Shown here: positions 33,959-43,037 of the stretch, piece after piece
Layout: the number at the start of each line of letters is the position of its first letter
Position numbering within the stretch: position 1 is the stretch's first letter
From: Lentisphaerota bacterium
GTDB lineage: Bacteria > Verrucomicrobiota > Lentisphaeria > Victivallales > Victivallaceae
DNA: 64,000 bases
NCBI GenBank assembly: GCA_015061575.1
Contig: SUWF01000008.1
Span: 25,514-89,513, forward strand
Reading direction: 5' to 3'
Position numbers and translations under genes: made by a program
Notes under the pieces: generated by a model
Databases searched by the model: none
The model's input: only the letters and a program-made list of their open reading frames with translations
What the model was told of the DNA's origin: nothing

Positions 33959-34774
33959 TCATTTCTCCGGATCGTCGGGATTTCCGGAATCTGCTTCCAC
34001 GGCTGTAGCAGGGGCAGCGGCATCTTCAGCTGGTTCTTCCGGCAGCAAGGCGAGGTAAAAATTGGCACCAAAAGCACACAGCAGCGGCAATATTGCTATG
34101 ATCAGCAACGCCGACAAAAGTATTCCCAGCCAGAACAGAGTAAGCGCAGCAACCAAATTGAGCAGGAGTGTAATGCTGATAATAAGTACGCCCCACAATA
34201 ACGTGTAGCCAAACAAGCGGAGTTTGTAGCCGTAAATAAGTTCAATACTCTTTTGCATGGCATTGCGCACTGACATGGCCGGAGCATCCAGCATAATGTA
34301 ATAGGTCATGCTGTAGCGATAAGTGGCGCTGATCGGCAGGAACAGCAGTATTATCAGCAGGGCAGAGAACAGTAATGTGATCCATACTGCAGGATGCTGG
34401 TTGTGTTGCGAAACATAATACCCGAACAAACCAATCAATGCTATTCCCGGCAGCGCCCACAAAAACACAAAGATCCCCACCCGCAGGCAGCCCCAGAGCA
34501 TCCTCCAGTATTGACGGAATGGTTCAAAGAGCGAACTTACCGGAGCAGCTTCATTGCGGCTGGCCCGCAAATAAAATAACATCATACCTACATTCAGCGG
34601 AAACAGCAGCCAGCCGCTGAGCAATTGTACGATCGGTATAAAGTTGACCGCAAGATTGACAGCTCCGGCGATGCAAAATAAGAGGAGCCCTTTCCAGTAA
34701 TGGCCTTTAAGGCTTTGACTGCTGCGTTTGATCAAGGCGGCAAAACTGATTTCTCTGACGGACTTGTTGCACAT
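33959..34774 (-). CDS. DUF975-like integral membrane protein
   Basis: 271 residues. It has about six apolar segments and the DUF975 pattern: ISFAALIKRSSQSLKGHYWKGLLLFCIAGA, an N-terminal cytoplasmic helix then TM1; later SATYRYSMTYYIMLDAPAMSVRNAMQKSIELIYGYKLRLFGYTLLWG, the conserved ...A-x-x-x-S-x-x-L-m-x-G-x-k-x-x-l-F stretch. The C-terminal tail is acidic and Pro/Ala-rich (EEPAEDAAAPATAVEADSG). Function unknown; an envelope role is likely. Confidence 0.75.
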   Translation of the reverse strand: MCNKSVREISFAALIKRSSQSLKGHYWKGLLLFCIAGAVNLAVNFIPIVQLLSGWLLFPLNVGMMLFYLRASRNEAAPVSSLFEPFRQYWRMLWGCLRVGIFVFLWALPGIALIGLFGYYVSQHNQHPAVWITLLFSALLIILLFLPISATYRYSMTYYIMLDAPAMSVRNAMQKSIELIYGYKLRLFGYTLLWGVLIISITLLLNLVAALTLFWLGILLSALLIIAILPLLCAFGANFYLALLPEEPAEDAAAPATAVEADSGNPDDPEK

Positions 34775-34925
34775 GATAGTATTTTCCTTTCCCCCGGTCG
34801 GGATTTGTTTTAATCAATGAATCAACTCCAAGCTAATATAAGTTCACGGGGGCGCAAATGCAAATCCTTAATCGTTTGATCATGTCGTTTTTCTGCATTT
34901 TTTATTTAAGTCGTATTTGGCCAAA

Positions 34926-36692
34926 TCAATCAGTCTGTTTTTTTATGATCAACTGAACAAAGCGTACCGGACGGCGTGAGTTCAAATGCTGAAAGACGAT
35001 CCGGCATTTTCCAGCTGGCGCAGTAAAGCTGATTTCTCGCTGCCTGGGGTGGAGTTTTTGTCCGTTGCAGTAAATCGTATCGGGCAGGGTGCCCTGCAAG
35101 GTTATGGCCTGACCGCCGGTAAACTCCGCAACTACTGTCAGAGATTCCTTGTTGACCACTTTGCCGGAAACCTTAAACACTGTTTCCCGATAGTTGAGCT
35201 GGGTGGATGCCGGGGCAAAAACAGCCGGATCAAGTGCAGTATCGGGCAGCGAAAGTTTTTCCAAATCCTGCGTTGTAAACTTTTGTTGGGCGCAGAATAC
35301 TTTTAGTGAATCAGATGGTTGCGGCGGAGTCTGCAATGTGTGCTGGACCCAGAGGCGGGCGTTTTCCTGATTCCGTAAAAAATCCATCTGCAGGGCGGTC
35401 AACTGTATGCCGGTACTTTTTCCGGCCGGATGGGGGGTAAGTTTCCACTCGCGACTGTATTGGTTATGGATAGTGCCGACCTCGGTGAAAATCGTTTCTT
35501 CGGCAAAGTCCGGCGGCAGATGCAAAATAAACCGGACGTTTTCCAACGGGGCAGCTGTGTTGACGACCTCCAAGCGGACACGGTCAGGCTCAGGAAAGGA
35601 TAATTTTGCCTTGATTTCCGGAAAAATTTCATTGCTGCCATTGGGATTGGCAACGGCAATTTTAGCGGGGAGCTTTCGGGTATGAGCAATGGCAACAGAT
35701 TTGCCGCTGCACTCAGCCCAGAGCGGTGTATCGCTGCCCAAATATTCCGGCATCGGCAGTTGTACTGTGAATTCAACCTGGTTGGCGTTGACTTTTTTAT
35801 CAATTACTTTGGCGTATTTGTGCATATAGGCGTAAGCTAAAAACTCATTTTCGTTGCAATACCACCAATCCGGCCGGTGCGCATATTTTTTCATAGATTT
35901 TTCCAACTCCGCAAAGTCTTTGTCGGAGTGCCAGACGTGGATACCCAAATTCATGTGAGCGGTTTTACCGGGAGCGGGCATGAACTTTTTTACATAAAAA
36001 TCAAACTTTTTAGTGCTGGTGTTCCGGTCGCCGGGAGTGATGATGCGGCCTTCAGTAGTAAAAAAATCATTACCGGGGATCTTGTTCAAACGGGGCGTGC
36101 TCTTGCCGGGGCCGCCAAGAATCCCGGTGCGGCGCATGCAAGTGCTGAAGTCATGGGCTGTTTCCGGATAAAAGGTGGTGGCAAAACTGCCGCCGGGGAA
36201 TATAAATGCCGTTACGGTCTGGTGGGATAATCTTTCCAGCAATATTCTATTGGCCATCATTTCGTAAAAGATACCATTGGGGGTCAAGCTTGATAAATTG
36301 TAATGATGCAAAGTGTGATTGCCGATGGTAAAACCATCCTTGCAGAGTTCACCTAACACTGTCTGCTTGAACTTTTCGGAGGGCTGGAGCAAATAAAAAG
36401 TGCCTTTGTAGCCATATTGCTGCATCAGTTTTTTCATCCGGAGATTGGCAACGTTATTGTCATCCCAGCGGCAGGAAAACGCAACTTTTTTACCGGGCGG
36501 CAAAGGCAGAAACCTCAAATCAGCCTGAGCTGCTGCTGCCGGTGAATCGCACTCAACAGAAACTTTGACTTCATACGACTTCAGCGGATAGCCAGACTCA
36601 TTGCCTGCTCCGCAAACTGAACTGCCTGCCAGAGTCAACAGCATAAGTGTAATAAGAATCCGGATGGGGAAAATCAGGCGGAGTTTGCTCAT
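34926..36692 (-). CDS. Secreted polysaccharide deacetylase-like protein
   Basis: 588 residues with a signal peptide (hydrophobic stretch 8-27, cut after SSVCGA). Residues 65-300 form a NodB-like domain: KKVAFSCRWDDNN with the catalytic and metal Asp pair, IGNHTLHHYNL for the H-x3-H metal site, and FIFPGGSFATTFYPE. The remaining 280 residues are beta-rich domains with no catalytic motif (carbohydrate-binding-like, ending VRFVQLIIKKQTD). It should act outside the cytoplasm on acetylated glycan. It stands alone, divergent from the lacI-type gene at 36924. Confidence 0.8.
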   Translation of the reverse strand: MSKLRLIFPIRILITLMLLTLAGSSVCGAGNESGYPLKSYEVKVSVECDSPAAAAQADLRFLPLPPGKKVAFSCRWDDNNVANLRMKKLMQQYGYKGTFYLLQPSEKFKQTVLGELCKDGFTIGNHTLHHYNLSSLTPNGIFYEMMANRILLERLSHQTVTAFIFPGGSFATTFYPETAHDFSTCMRRTGILGGPGKSTPRLNKIPGNDFFTTEGRIITPGDRNTSTKKFDFYVKKFMPAPGKTAHMNLGIHVWHSDKDFAELEKSMKKYAHRPDWWYCNENEFLAYAYMHKYAKVIDKKVNANQVEFTVQLPMPEYLGSDTPLWAECSGKSVAIAHTRKLPAKIAVANPNGSNEIFPEIKAKLSFPEPDRVRLEVVNTAAPLENVRFILHLPPDFAEETIFTEVGTIHNQYSREWKLTPHPAGKSTGIQLTALQMDFLRNQENARLWVQHTLQTPPQPSDSLKVFCAQQKFTTQDLEKLSLPDTALDPAVFAPASTQLNYRETVFKVSGKVVNKESLTVVAEFTGGQAITLQGTLPDTIYCNGQKLHPRQREISFTAPAGKCRIVFQHLNSRRPVRFVQLIIKKQTD

Positions 36693-36853
36693 ATAATACT
36701 CCTTTCTTCATTGAAATATATTGATAACAGATTTGCTGTGATAATGTAGCACAAATTGATGATTTTGTCAAATTATCTGCCGGAGATATAAATAGAACCG
36801 GTGTGCAGTATGGTGCAATGCAGGAATTTTTTAGAAAAAATTTTTGTTCACCC

Positions 36854-36900
36854 TTGACAAAGTATAATTTTTGGTGTATACTTTATTAAAACGTTTTAAT
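36854..36900 (+). promoter_or_regulatory. Promoter and 16-bp palindrome of the lacI-type gene
   Basis: TTGACA (36854-36859), 17-base spacer, TATACT (36877-36882), then the perfect palindrome ATTAAAACGTTTTAAT (36885-36900) at the transcription start. The central CG dyad is that of LacI-family operators. The position predicts autorepression. Confidence 0.75.
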
Positions 36901-36923
36901 TAATATTTCAGATCGAGCTTTTT

Positions 36924-38015
36924 ATGCAGAAAATGCAGGGTAAAATCCGGCTTAAAGACATTGCAGCGGCGTTGAATGTATCCACTGCAACGGTGTCGCT
37001 TTGCTTGAATGAACGTCAGAGCCGGTATCAGGTCAATGCCGATACGGTTGCCAAAGTGCGGGAGTTTGCGGCCAAGGTCGGCTATGTGCCGGATCGCAAT
37101 GCAAGGAACCTCAAGCGGGGTATCCGGCGGTGCGTGGGCTTGCTGACCAACCGGCACTGGCGGGCAGGGCAGAAGTGTCTGCCCGCGGTGTTCGCTGCCG
37201 AACAGCAGCTCAGCAGCTGCGGTATTGAGTGCCGGCAATTGAGTGCCCGCAACCACCTTGAGGGGTTGTCGCAGCTGCGGGAACTGGGCTGCAGCGAAGT
37301 TATTGTATTTGAACCGGTCATCGAAGATCCTGCTGTTGGCAGTGTAAGCTGGCAGCCGGACGATTTGGTGCAGCGTTTTCCGGGGCTGAAAATATATTCA
37401 GTTGATTATTCCGTAAACAATCAGCTGCCGCCGCCGGATAAATCGGGATTGATCAAGCGGTTTGGGGTTAAAGTTTGGGATTTTCAGCAGCAGCTGGTGC
37501 AGATCATGCAAAAGTACTATCCCGGCGAGATCATGCTGCACTCGTGGCGGTGCAGTCAGCTTTTGGCCCGGGAGTTGCGGCAGCGCAATCCGGAGCTGAT
37601 TTTTGAGGTGGATGCCGAAAACCCTTTCAAAATCGGTATTGCCGGAGCGCAAAAATATTTGCGATTGCGCAATAAATACAATATCCGCAACGTCTTTTGG
37701 GGCGATGACCGCATGGCATGCGGGTTTATCAATGAATTGCTCAAATACGGTGTTTCCGTTCCCGGCGAAGTTAATGTAATAAGCTTTGACAATCTGGAAT
37801 TTGCCCAGTATTTGACTATTCCGCTGACCACTTGGGGGGTGCCGATTTTGCGCCACACTCAGGCCGTGGTAGATTCCATAATCCATCAAAGCGAGCTGTC
37901 GGATACGATTTCGCTGCCGGTGCTGTCACCGGGCGGTTCGGCGGCATTGACACCAGCTATGCTTGACGAATTGCAAAAATATTGTCATATTTCCAGTGAG
38001 GAAGATGTTATATAA
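36924..38015 (+). CDS. LacI-family transcriptional regulator of cluster B
   Basis: 363 residues. The helix-turn-helix RLKDIAAALNVSTATVSLCLNERQSRYQVNADTVAKVREFAAKVGY and the hinge NARNLKRGIRRCVGLLTN are LacI-type. The sensor domain follows (NVISFDNLEFAQYLTIPLTTWGVPI). It starts cluster B, with the pseudopilin 46 bases downstream, and lies behind its own strong promoter and palindrome. The same AAAACGTTTT core at 7221-7232 suggests that it also acts on cluster A. Confidence 0.9.
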   Translation: MQKMQGKIRLKDIAAALNVSTATVSLCLNERQSRYQVNADTVAKVREFAAKVGYVPDRNARNLKRGIRRCVGLLTNRHWRAGQKCLPAVFAAEQQLSSCGIECRQLSARNHLEGLSQLRELGCSEVIVFEPVIEDPAVGSVSWQPDDLVQRFPGLKIYSVDYSVNNQLPPPDKSGLIKRFGVKVWDFQQQLVQIMQKYYPGEIMLHSWRCSQLLARELRQRNPELIFEVDAENPFKIGIAGAQKYLRLRNKYNIRNVFWGDDRMACGFINELLKYGVSVPGEVNVISFDNLEFAQYLTIPLTTWGVPILRHTQAVVDSIIHQSELSDTISLPVLSPGGSAALTPAMLDELQKYCHISSEEDVI

Positions 38016-38061
38016 AAGAGTCAATACTTAATAAATAACCATAAAACGAAAGGTTGAAGTT

Positions 38062-38862
38062 ATGAAAAACTCCCAACAAGATGTCAAGGTCAACGCCGCC
38101 CATGGGCGGGTAAAGGTTTGCAGAACCTTTACCCTTATTGAACTTTTGGTGGTAATTGCCATCATTGCCATTTTGGCAGCGATGCTGCTGCCGGCTCTTT
38201 CCGCCGCTCGGGAACGCGCCCGGGGCGCCAACTGTATTGCCAAACTCAAACAAATCGGCTTGGCTGTACACATGTATGCAGACACCAATAACGGCAACGT
38301 GCCGGTCGGATGCCGGGCCGGTTGTGAGGCCAAAGGATGTATCTTGATGATGCAGAATAAATTTGGTACTAATAATACTATGGCCAATCCGGTTCTTCTG
38401 TTGCTGACCAGCGGCTGCTTCCCGGTGGAGGAATTCCCCAGCGGCTATACTTCAGCGCACAGCGTGGCTAAAGTCAAAATGTGTCGCGACAAATACTTTG
38501 CCTGTCCCAGTGATACGCAGAATATCAAAGACAACGATGCTACTTACACCAGCTACATGTTTTATTTTATCAATGGCCGGGCGATCGCCAATGGCGACCA
38601 CAGCGGCAGTGTTTATGGCAATAAGCCGGAAGCTGCCCGTACCATAATTGGCACTGACAGTCCGGACAATGCGATCATCAATGACATTTTTGTGTATAAC
38701 AATGCCACTACGGTTTTCAATAATCATGCCAATGGTATGAGCAACTTTCTGAAGCTCGGCGGTCAGGTCGAAACCCATAATACCAAGAGCGCTGCGCCTG
38801 CCGGTAATGCCAACAAATACTGGAACTGGCTGGGCAAAAATGTTGACGGTTTAGCTGATTGA
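38062..38862 (+). CDS. Pseudopilin-like protein of cluster B
   Basis: 266 residues. The leader [20 protein letters not shown] is followed by [23 protein letters not shown]; the processing site is before F23 with Glu at +5. The rest ([35 protein letters not shown] and a C-terminal domain with [14 protein letters not shown]) is the orphan pseudopilin type of this phylum. The leader region is encoded over two perfect DNA stems. The gene lies between the LacI regulator and the pectate-lyase-like gene. The pilin-like N-terminus suggests envelope location; function unknown. Confidence 0.85.
   Translation: MKNSQQDVKVNAAHGRVKVCRTFTLIELLVVIAIIAILAAMLLPALSAARERARGANCIAKLKQIGLAVHMYADTNNGNVPVGCRAGCEAKGCILMMQNKFGTNNTMANPVLLLLTSGCFPVEEFPSGYTSAHSVAKVKMCRDKYFACPSDTQNIKDNDATYTSYMFYFINGRAIANGDHSGSVYGNKPEAARTIIGTDSPDNAIINDIFVYNNATTVFNNHANGMSNFLKLGGQVETHNTKSAAPAGNANKYWNWLGKNVDGLAD
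38096..38134 (+). repeat. Mini-hairpins in the pseudopilin leader
   Basis: CCGCCCATGGGCGG (38096-38109) is a perfect palindrome. It overlaps by two bases a perfect 11-bp stem-loop, GGGTAAAGGTT (38108-38118) with AACCTTTACCC (38124-38134) and the 5-base loop TGCAG. The right arm encodes the first residues of RTFTL, as in the array at 1446-1783. Confidence 0.8.
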
Positions 38863-38869
38863 GTAATTT

Positions 38870-40810
38870 ATGAAAAGTATCTTCAGCATAGTTGTGCTGC
38901 TGCTGGCGATGCTGCAATTGCCGGCAGCGGATTTGAGCAGCGTTTTGACGCCGGAAGTTTTGCAAAAGGCGGAATTTGAATTGCCGTCCGGCGTTTATAC
39001 GACCGGTAATTTTACGATTCCGGCGGGATTTACTTTGAAGTTCGCTCCCGGCGCCAGGATCGAAGTGGCCTCCGGTGCGGTGCTGACGATTAATGGTGCG
39101 ATCACTGCTGCGCTGCAGCCGGTCATTACCGGCGCGGGCAAAGTCAACGGCGCGCCGCAGATGGAATACATCTATCCGGATTGGTTCGGCGCAGTGGGCG
39201 ATGATAAAACCGACTGCACCAAAGCGTTGCAGACCGCTGCTGCGCTGGCCGCTCAATGCCGGGGCAAACTTTTGAAAATCGCCTCCGGCCGTTATCGCTA
39301 CAACGGCGATATAATCATAAAAAGCAACGTGGAGTGCCAGGGCGTGCTGGTCAATGCCATGAAGTTGAATCCGAAAGCGCATGACCGCTTCCGGGTCTTT
39401 TACCCCATGTATTACCCGGTAAAAAGTGCCCGCATCCGGATCCAGCCGGATGAACCGGCGATGGTTTTGAAAAACGGCAATTTCTTCGGCATCAAGCGCA
39501 ACACCTTCAGGCTGCCCAGGTATAAAGCACTGGCTTTGCAGAAAGATCCGGCCGTGAAGATCGATCTTGCGCAGGGCGGTACTCTGCGTTTGGTCAGCAG
39601 TGATTTTTTTACCACCCGGGCCAACAACCGCAACGATGAATATTATAATAAGGAAGATATTGTTGTGATCACCAGCAATCAGGGCGATGTCTTTCCGGAA
39701 TTCAATTTTGACTTCGATAATTTCCTCGGCGCAGACGAGTGGAGTGCAAATAAAAGTTATAAAAAAGGCGATTATGTTAAAGTCGGCAAGGATTTTTACA
39801 AGGCCACGTTGGCTTCCGGCAAGGGTGTGATGTACAAGCACAAACGCTACGGCGAATGTGAAGTCGGCCCCCGCTCTCCGGAGCAGGGCGTCAAACAGAA
39901 TGTCACTTACACCAACGGCAAAAAAGATAAACTCAATTTCTGGTGCAAACTCAGTTATTCTGTGGAGTACATTCCGCCGCAAAAACCGCTCCATATCAAA
40001 AATTTGCAGGTCGAAGCCTTTATTGACGATGACGATCCCAATGCCCGGGTGGTGCATACCCAGCTGGTCTTGTGCAATCGCAGCAATGTGACCTTTGAGC
40101 GTATGCAGCTTAAAAGCATCGATCAGCGTATGCAGATTTATAATCTTTTGAGTTTGACCAACGTAGTGAATACTACGCTGAACGATTGTTATTTTTCCGG
40201 CGCACTGCAGCACGGTATGGGTTACAATATCATGCAGCACAACGTGGCCAATTCGGTGTTGAACAATTGTATTTCCACCAACGCCCGCAAAGGTTTGGCC
40301 GGGCGGCACGGCAAAAATATCACGGTCAACGGCGGGCATTACAACTGCATTGACGACCATTACGGCAAAAATTATGTGATCCGTGATGTGGTTTTTGATG
40401 CCTGGAGTACCTGGGTGTTGGGCTATCGCACACCGCAGTGCGACGCCAATAAACTGGTGCGCACGCCCAGTACGGCGGTGGTGTTGGCCGGCGAAAATAT
40501 CATTATGGAAAACTGCAAAGTCTACAATCCCCGTTTTATCTTATGCAACCGGGCGGATGTGGGCGACTTCGGCGGACAGATCATTTTGCGCAACATTGCG
40601 GTCTTCAACGATAAGCCCAAAAAGGTCATTGCCGTGAATCATACCGTGGATCCGGATTTTGACTATACACATAAAGTCATTACGCCGCAGCGGGTATTGC
40701 TGGACAATGTAACGGTTTCAGAAGGCAGTTCGCTGGAACTCAATGTGGCCGGAGCTGATAAATCTGCTTACATTGTGCGGGATAGTGTTATCGGCGGACT
40801 TGACAGGTAG
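38870..40810 (+). CDS. Secreted right-handed beta-helix (pectate-lyase-like) protein
   Basis: 646 residues with a signal peptide (IFSIVVLLLAMLQLPAA). The N-terminal strand region ends in YPDWFGAVGDDKTDCTKALQTAAALA, the pectate_lyase_3 / GH28-like start, followed by GRYRYNGDIIIKSNVECQG. The central part has parallel beta-helix coils (NVTFERMQLKSIDQRMQ, VLNNCISTNARKGLAGRHGKNITVNGGHYNCIDDHYGK), and the C-terminal GENIIMENCKV coils continue. Catalytic class (lyase or hydrolase) is not decided by sequence. It is followed 8 bases later by the amidohydrolase pair. Confidence 0.8.
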   Translation: MKSIFSIVVLLLAMLQLPAADLSSVLTPEVLQKAEFELPSGVYTTGNFTIPAGFTLKFAPGARIEVASGAVLTINGAITAALQPVITGAGKVNGAPQMEYIYPDWFGAVGDDKTDCTKALQTAAALAAQCRGKLLKIASGRYRYNGDIIIKSNVECQGVLVNAMKLNPKAHDRFRVFYPMYYPVKSARIRIQPDEPAMVLKNGNFFGIKRNTFRLPRYKALALQKDPAVKIDLAQGGTLRLVSSDFFTTRANNRNDEYYNKEDIVVITSNQGDVFPEFNFDFDNFLGADEWSANKSYKKGDYVKVGKDFYKATLASGKGVMYKHKRYGECEVGPRSPEQGVKQNVTYTNGKKDKLNFWCKLSYSVEYIPPQKPLHIKNLQVEAFIDDDDPNARVVHTQLVLCNRSNVTFERMQLKSIDQRMQIYNLLSLTNVVNTTLNDCYFSGALQHGMGYNIMQHNVANSVLNNCISTNARKGLAGRHGKNITVNGGHYNCIDDHYGKNYVIRDVVFDAWSTWVLGYRTPQCDANKLVRTPSTAVVLAGENIIMENCKVYNPRFILCNRADVGDFGGQIILRNIAVFNDKPKKVIAVNHTVDPDFDYTHKVITPQRVLLDNVTVSEGSSLELNVAGADKSAYIVRDSVIGGLDR

Positions 40811-40818
40811 AGGATAAA

Positions 40819-41622
40819 ATGTATTACAAATTTCCAAGTGAATATCACGCAATAGATGCGCACAACCACATCTGGAGTGCCGATCAGCAGCGGATGGATC
40901 AGCTGTTAGCGGCGGCCGATGCGCTGGGGATCGAAAAGTTGTGTATTTCAGTACCGATCAAAGATCGGGTCGTGGCCCCGGAAAAATTCTGTCAGGCCAA
41001 CGATTCGATCATCGAAGCAATGAGTTACAGTTCGCGTTTTCTGGGCTTTTGCTTTGTGGATGCTGCCGCCAACGAGGCGGCCGTAGCCGAGATCGACCGC
41101 TGTATAATTCAGTACAAAATGCGGGGCATCAAGCTCTATCACCAGCGTAAAGCGCAGGATCCCGTACAGGCTCCGGTAATGAAGCGGGCCGCTGAATTGG
41201 GCGTGCCGGTTTTGCTCCATGCGGGGCGTTTTCTGGATCCGGATGCCATGAACCGGGAACCGTATTCGAGCGATGCCCAGGATTTTCTGGAAGCGTTGGA
41301 GCGTTATCCGGAAACCATTTTTATGCAGGGCCATATCGGCGGCGGCGGTGACTGGCAGTGGAATCTGCGGAAGTTGGAAAAGATCCAGAACGATAATTAT
41401 TACATCGATCTGAGCGGCTCCGTAGTCGATCACAATATCATTCGCCAGACAGTCGATGCCGTCGGGGCAGAACGGGTGCTGTTTGCCACTGATATGTGGT
41501 TTGAAGAAGCCATCGGCAAATTGCAGGCGGCCCGTTTGAGCAAAAAGGAAGAGATGATGATCGTTTCCGGCAATTTTGAAAAACTTATGCAGCGGCGGAA
41601 AGGTTTGGCCAGAAATGTTTGA
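40819..41622 (+). CDS. Amidohydrolase family 2 protein, catalytic-type (cluster B)
   Basis: 267 residues, paralogue of the protein at 10803. Ligands: H15-x-H17 (IDAHNHIW), H134 (VLLHAGRF), H172 (MQGHIGGGG) and D225 (FATDMWFEEA). The start at 40819 is supported by the AGGATAAA sequence upstream and by the matching paralogue. It should process a small carboxylated sugar product. Its stop overlaps the start of the degenerate partner by 8 bases, as in cluster A. Confidence 0.8.
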   Translation: MYYKFPSEYHAIDAHNHIWSADQQRMDQLLAAADALGIEKLCISVPIKDRVVAPEKFCQANDSIIEAMSYSSRFLGFCFVDAAANEAAVAEIDRCIIQYKMRGIKLYHQRKAQDPVQAPVMKRAAELGVPVLLHAGRFLDPDAMNREPYSSDAQDFLEALERYPETIFMQGHIGGGGDWQWNLRKLEKIQNDNYYIDLSGSVVDHNIIRQTVDAVGAERVLFATDMWFEEAIGKLQAARLSKKEEMMIVSGNFEKLMQRRKGLARNV

Positions 41623-42376
41623 CGTAAATACCTCCATCGGGCATTGGCCCTTCCGGCAGCTGGAAAACAACACGCCTGAAACTTTGAAAAACTATCTGCT
41701 GCAATACGGCATTACCGGGGCCGCCGTCGCCCACAATCATGCGGCCTGCTACATGAATGTGCAGGATGCCAACTGGGAGTTGTTCCGGGCAATAGAAGAA
41801 GAAAAAAGCGGATTTTTCCGGGGGATCGCCACGCTGAATCCGCTTTATGCGGCATGGGAAAAGGATCTGCGCTGCTGTGCAGAGCAGTTGAACTTCCGGG
41901 CATTGCGGCTGCTGCCGGCCTATCACAACTATCAGTTGAGCGATGCGGCGGCAACAGAAATAATCACCGCAGCCGGCGAGTTGGGTCTGCTGGTGGTCAT
42001 TCCCAACGAAATCGTCAATTACCGGCAGCGGCACTGGATGGAAAACGGTATTCCGCAGGGAACGGATACGCTTATCGATACGGCCCGGCGTTTTCCGCAG
42101 GTGAATTTTCTCTTTACCGAGGCTAATTTTCCGGAAAAGCCGTCGCAGCCTTATCCCGGCAATGCGTATTTTGAAATGTCCCGCTTCCGGAACTGTTTTG
42201 GCCGTCAGCTGGATAATTTTATTCAGCTGGTGGGGGCAGATCATGTTTTGTTCGGTTCCGGAGCGCCGTTCAAAGAAATCGAACCGGCGCTGATAAAACT
42301 CCATCACTGCCGCATTTCTGAAGCTGATCGGGAGCTCATTGCTCAGGGCAATGCCCAAAAATGGTTTGACTGTTAA
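41615..42376 (+). CDS. Amidohydrolase-like protein lacking metal ligands (cluster B)
   Basis: 253 residues, paralogue of 11611. MFDVNTSIGHW replaces the D-x-H-x-H motif, VVIPNEIVNYRQRHW replaces a ligand strand, and FGSGAPFKEIEPAL has Gly where the catalytic Asp should be. The start at 41615 (MFDVNT) matches the paralogue start and the 8-base overlap seen in cluster A; the longer open frame from 41576 is not used. Conserved degeneration in both copies argues for a structural or regulatory subunit. Confidence 0.75.
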   Translation: MFDVNTSIGHWPFRQLENNTPETLKNYLLQYGITGAAVAHNHAACYMNVQDANWELFRAIEEEKSGFFRGIATLNPLYAAWEKDLRCCAEQLNFRALRLLPAYHNYQLSDAAATEIITAAGELGLLVVIPNEIVNYRQRHWMENGIPQGTDTLIDTARRFPQVNFLFTEANFPEKPSQPYPGNAYFEMSRFRNCFGRQLDNFIQLVGADHVLFGSGAPFKEIEPALIKLHHCRISEADRELIAQGNAQKWFDC

Positions 42377-42380
42377 AAAT

Positions 42381-42408
42381 TTGCATATTCCGGATATGCG
42401 ATTATATT
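42381..42408 (+). promoter_or_regulatory. Promoter with palindrome in the spacer
   Basis: TTGCAT (42381-42386), 16-base spacer, TATATT (42403-42408). The dyad GCATAT-TCCGG-ATATGC at 42383-42399 overlaps the -35 and spacer, a typical repressor position. It precedes the small secreted protein at 42438. Confidence 0.55.
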
Positions 42409-42437
42409 AATTCCAACGTTTGACAAAAGGAGTTTTT

Positions 42438-42962
42438 ATGAAAATCAAATTAAGTTTGCTTGCATTGAGCGCATTGTTGACCTTGAGCCTTCAGGCCGAA
42501 AACTTGATCTTCAACGCCGATTTGACTAAGCTGAAAAGTGACAAAGTTGCCACCGCCTGGAGCTGTGTCGGCAAATTGAACATCACCTTCAGCAGCAAAA
42601 ATGGCTCCAAAGAAGGTATTGGCTATGCGGAATTTGCGCCCGGAGCCAATAAAGCTCAGGGCTCGATCCGGCAAAGTTTGCGCAATAAAGTGGAAATCGG
42701 CAAAAAATATCGCTTGAGTGCAGATTTCAAAGGCGAAAACTTCAAAGCCGACGATTACGGTTTTCTGCTGATCAACACCAACTGGAAGGGCAACGTTGGC
42801 GTGCGCCGCTTCCAGCTCCGCGAAGACGGCAAATGGCGGACGATGAGCAAAGTCGTCACGGTTCCGGCCAACTGGACCTCGGTAACCGCTGTAGTGTTTG
42901 CGGTAAACATGCAAGGCAAGCTTTATGTAAGCAACATAAAGTGCGAGCCGGTAACGGAGTGA
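42438..42962 (+). CDS. Small secreted carbohydrate-binding-like protein
   Basis: 174 residues with a signal peptide (hydrophobic 4-17, cut after LQA). The mature part (NLIFNADLTKLKSDKVATAWSCVGKLNITFS, IRQSLRNKVEIGKKYRLSADFKGENFKADDYGFLLINTNW, WTSVTAVVFAVNMQGKLYVSNIKCEP) has the jelly-roll pattern of CBM4_9-like modules. AAGGAG lies 6 bases before ATG 42438. It follows cluster B but has its own promoter and a terminator. Confidence 0.7.
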   Translation: MKIKLSLLALSALLTLSLQAENLIFNADLTKLKSDKVATAWSCVGKLNITFSSKNGSKEGIGYAEFAPGANKAQGSIRQSLRNKVEIGKKYRLSADFKGENFKADDYGFLLINTNWKGNVGVRRFQLREDGKWRTMSKVVTVPANWTSVTAVVFAVNMQGKLYVSNIKCEPVTE

Positions 42963-42989
42963 TTTTCGGCACTTGAACAGCAAACAACG

Positions 42990-43030
42990 TGGCCGCTGCA
43001 AAACTGTTGGTTGGGCAGCGGCCATTTTTT
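42990..43030. terminator. Terminator between convergent genes
   Basis: TGGCCGCTGC (42990-42999) pairs with GCAGCGGCCA (43015-43024), followed by six T. Confidence 0.9.
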
Positions 43031-43037
43031 ATCGATA

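Noticed and set aside
38717..40360. 547-codon open frame antisense to the pectate-lyase-like gene
   Set aside because: Composition is that of a shadow frame (rich in I, F, H, R), with no domain. The plus-strand gene has a signal peptide and beta-helix motifs.
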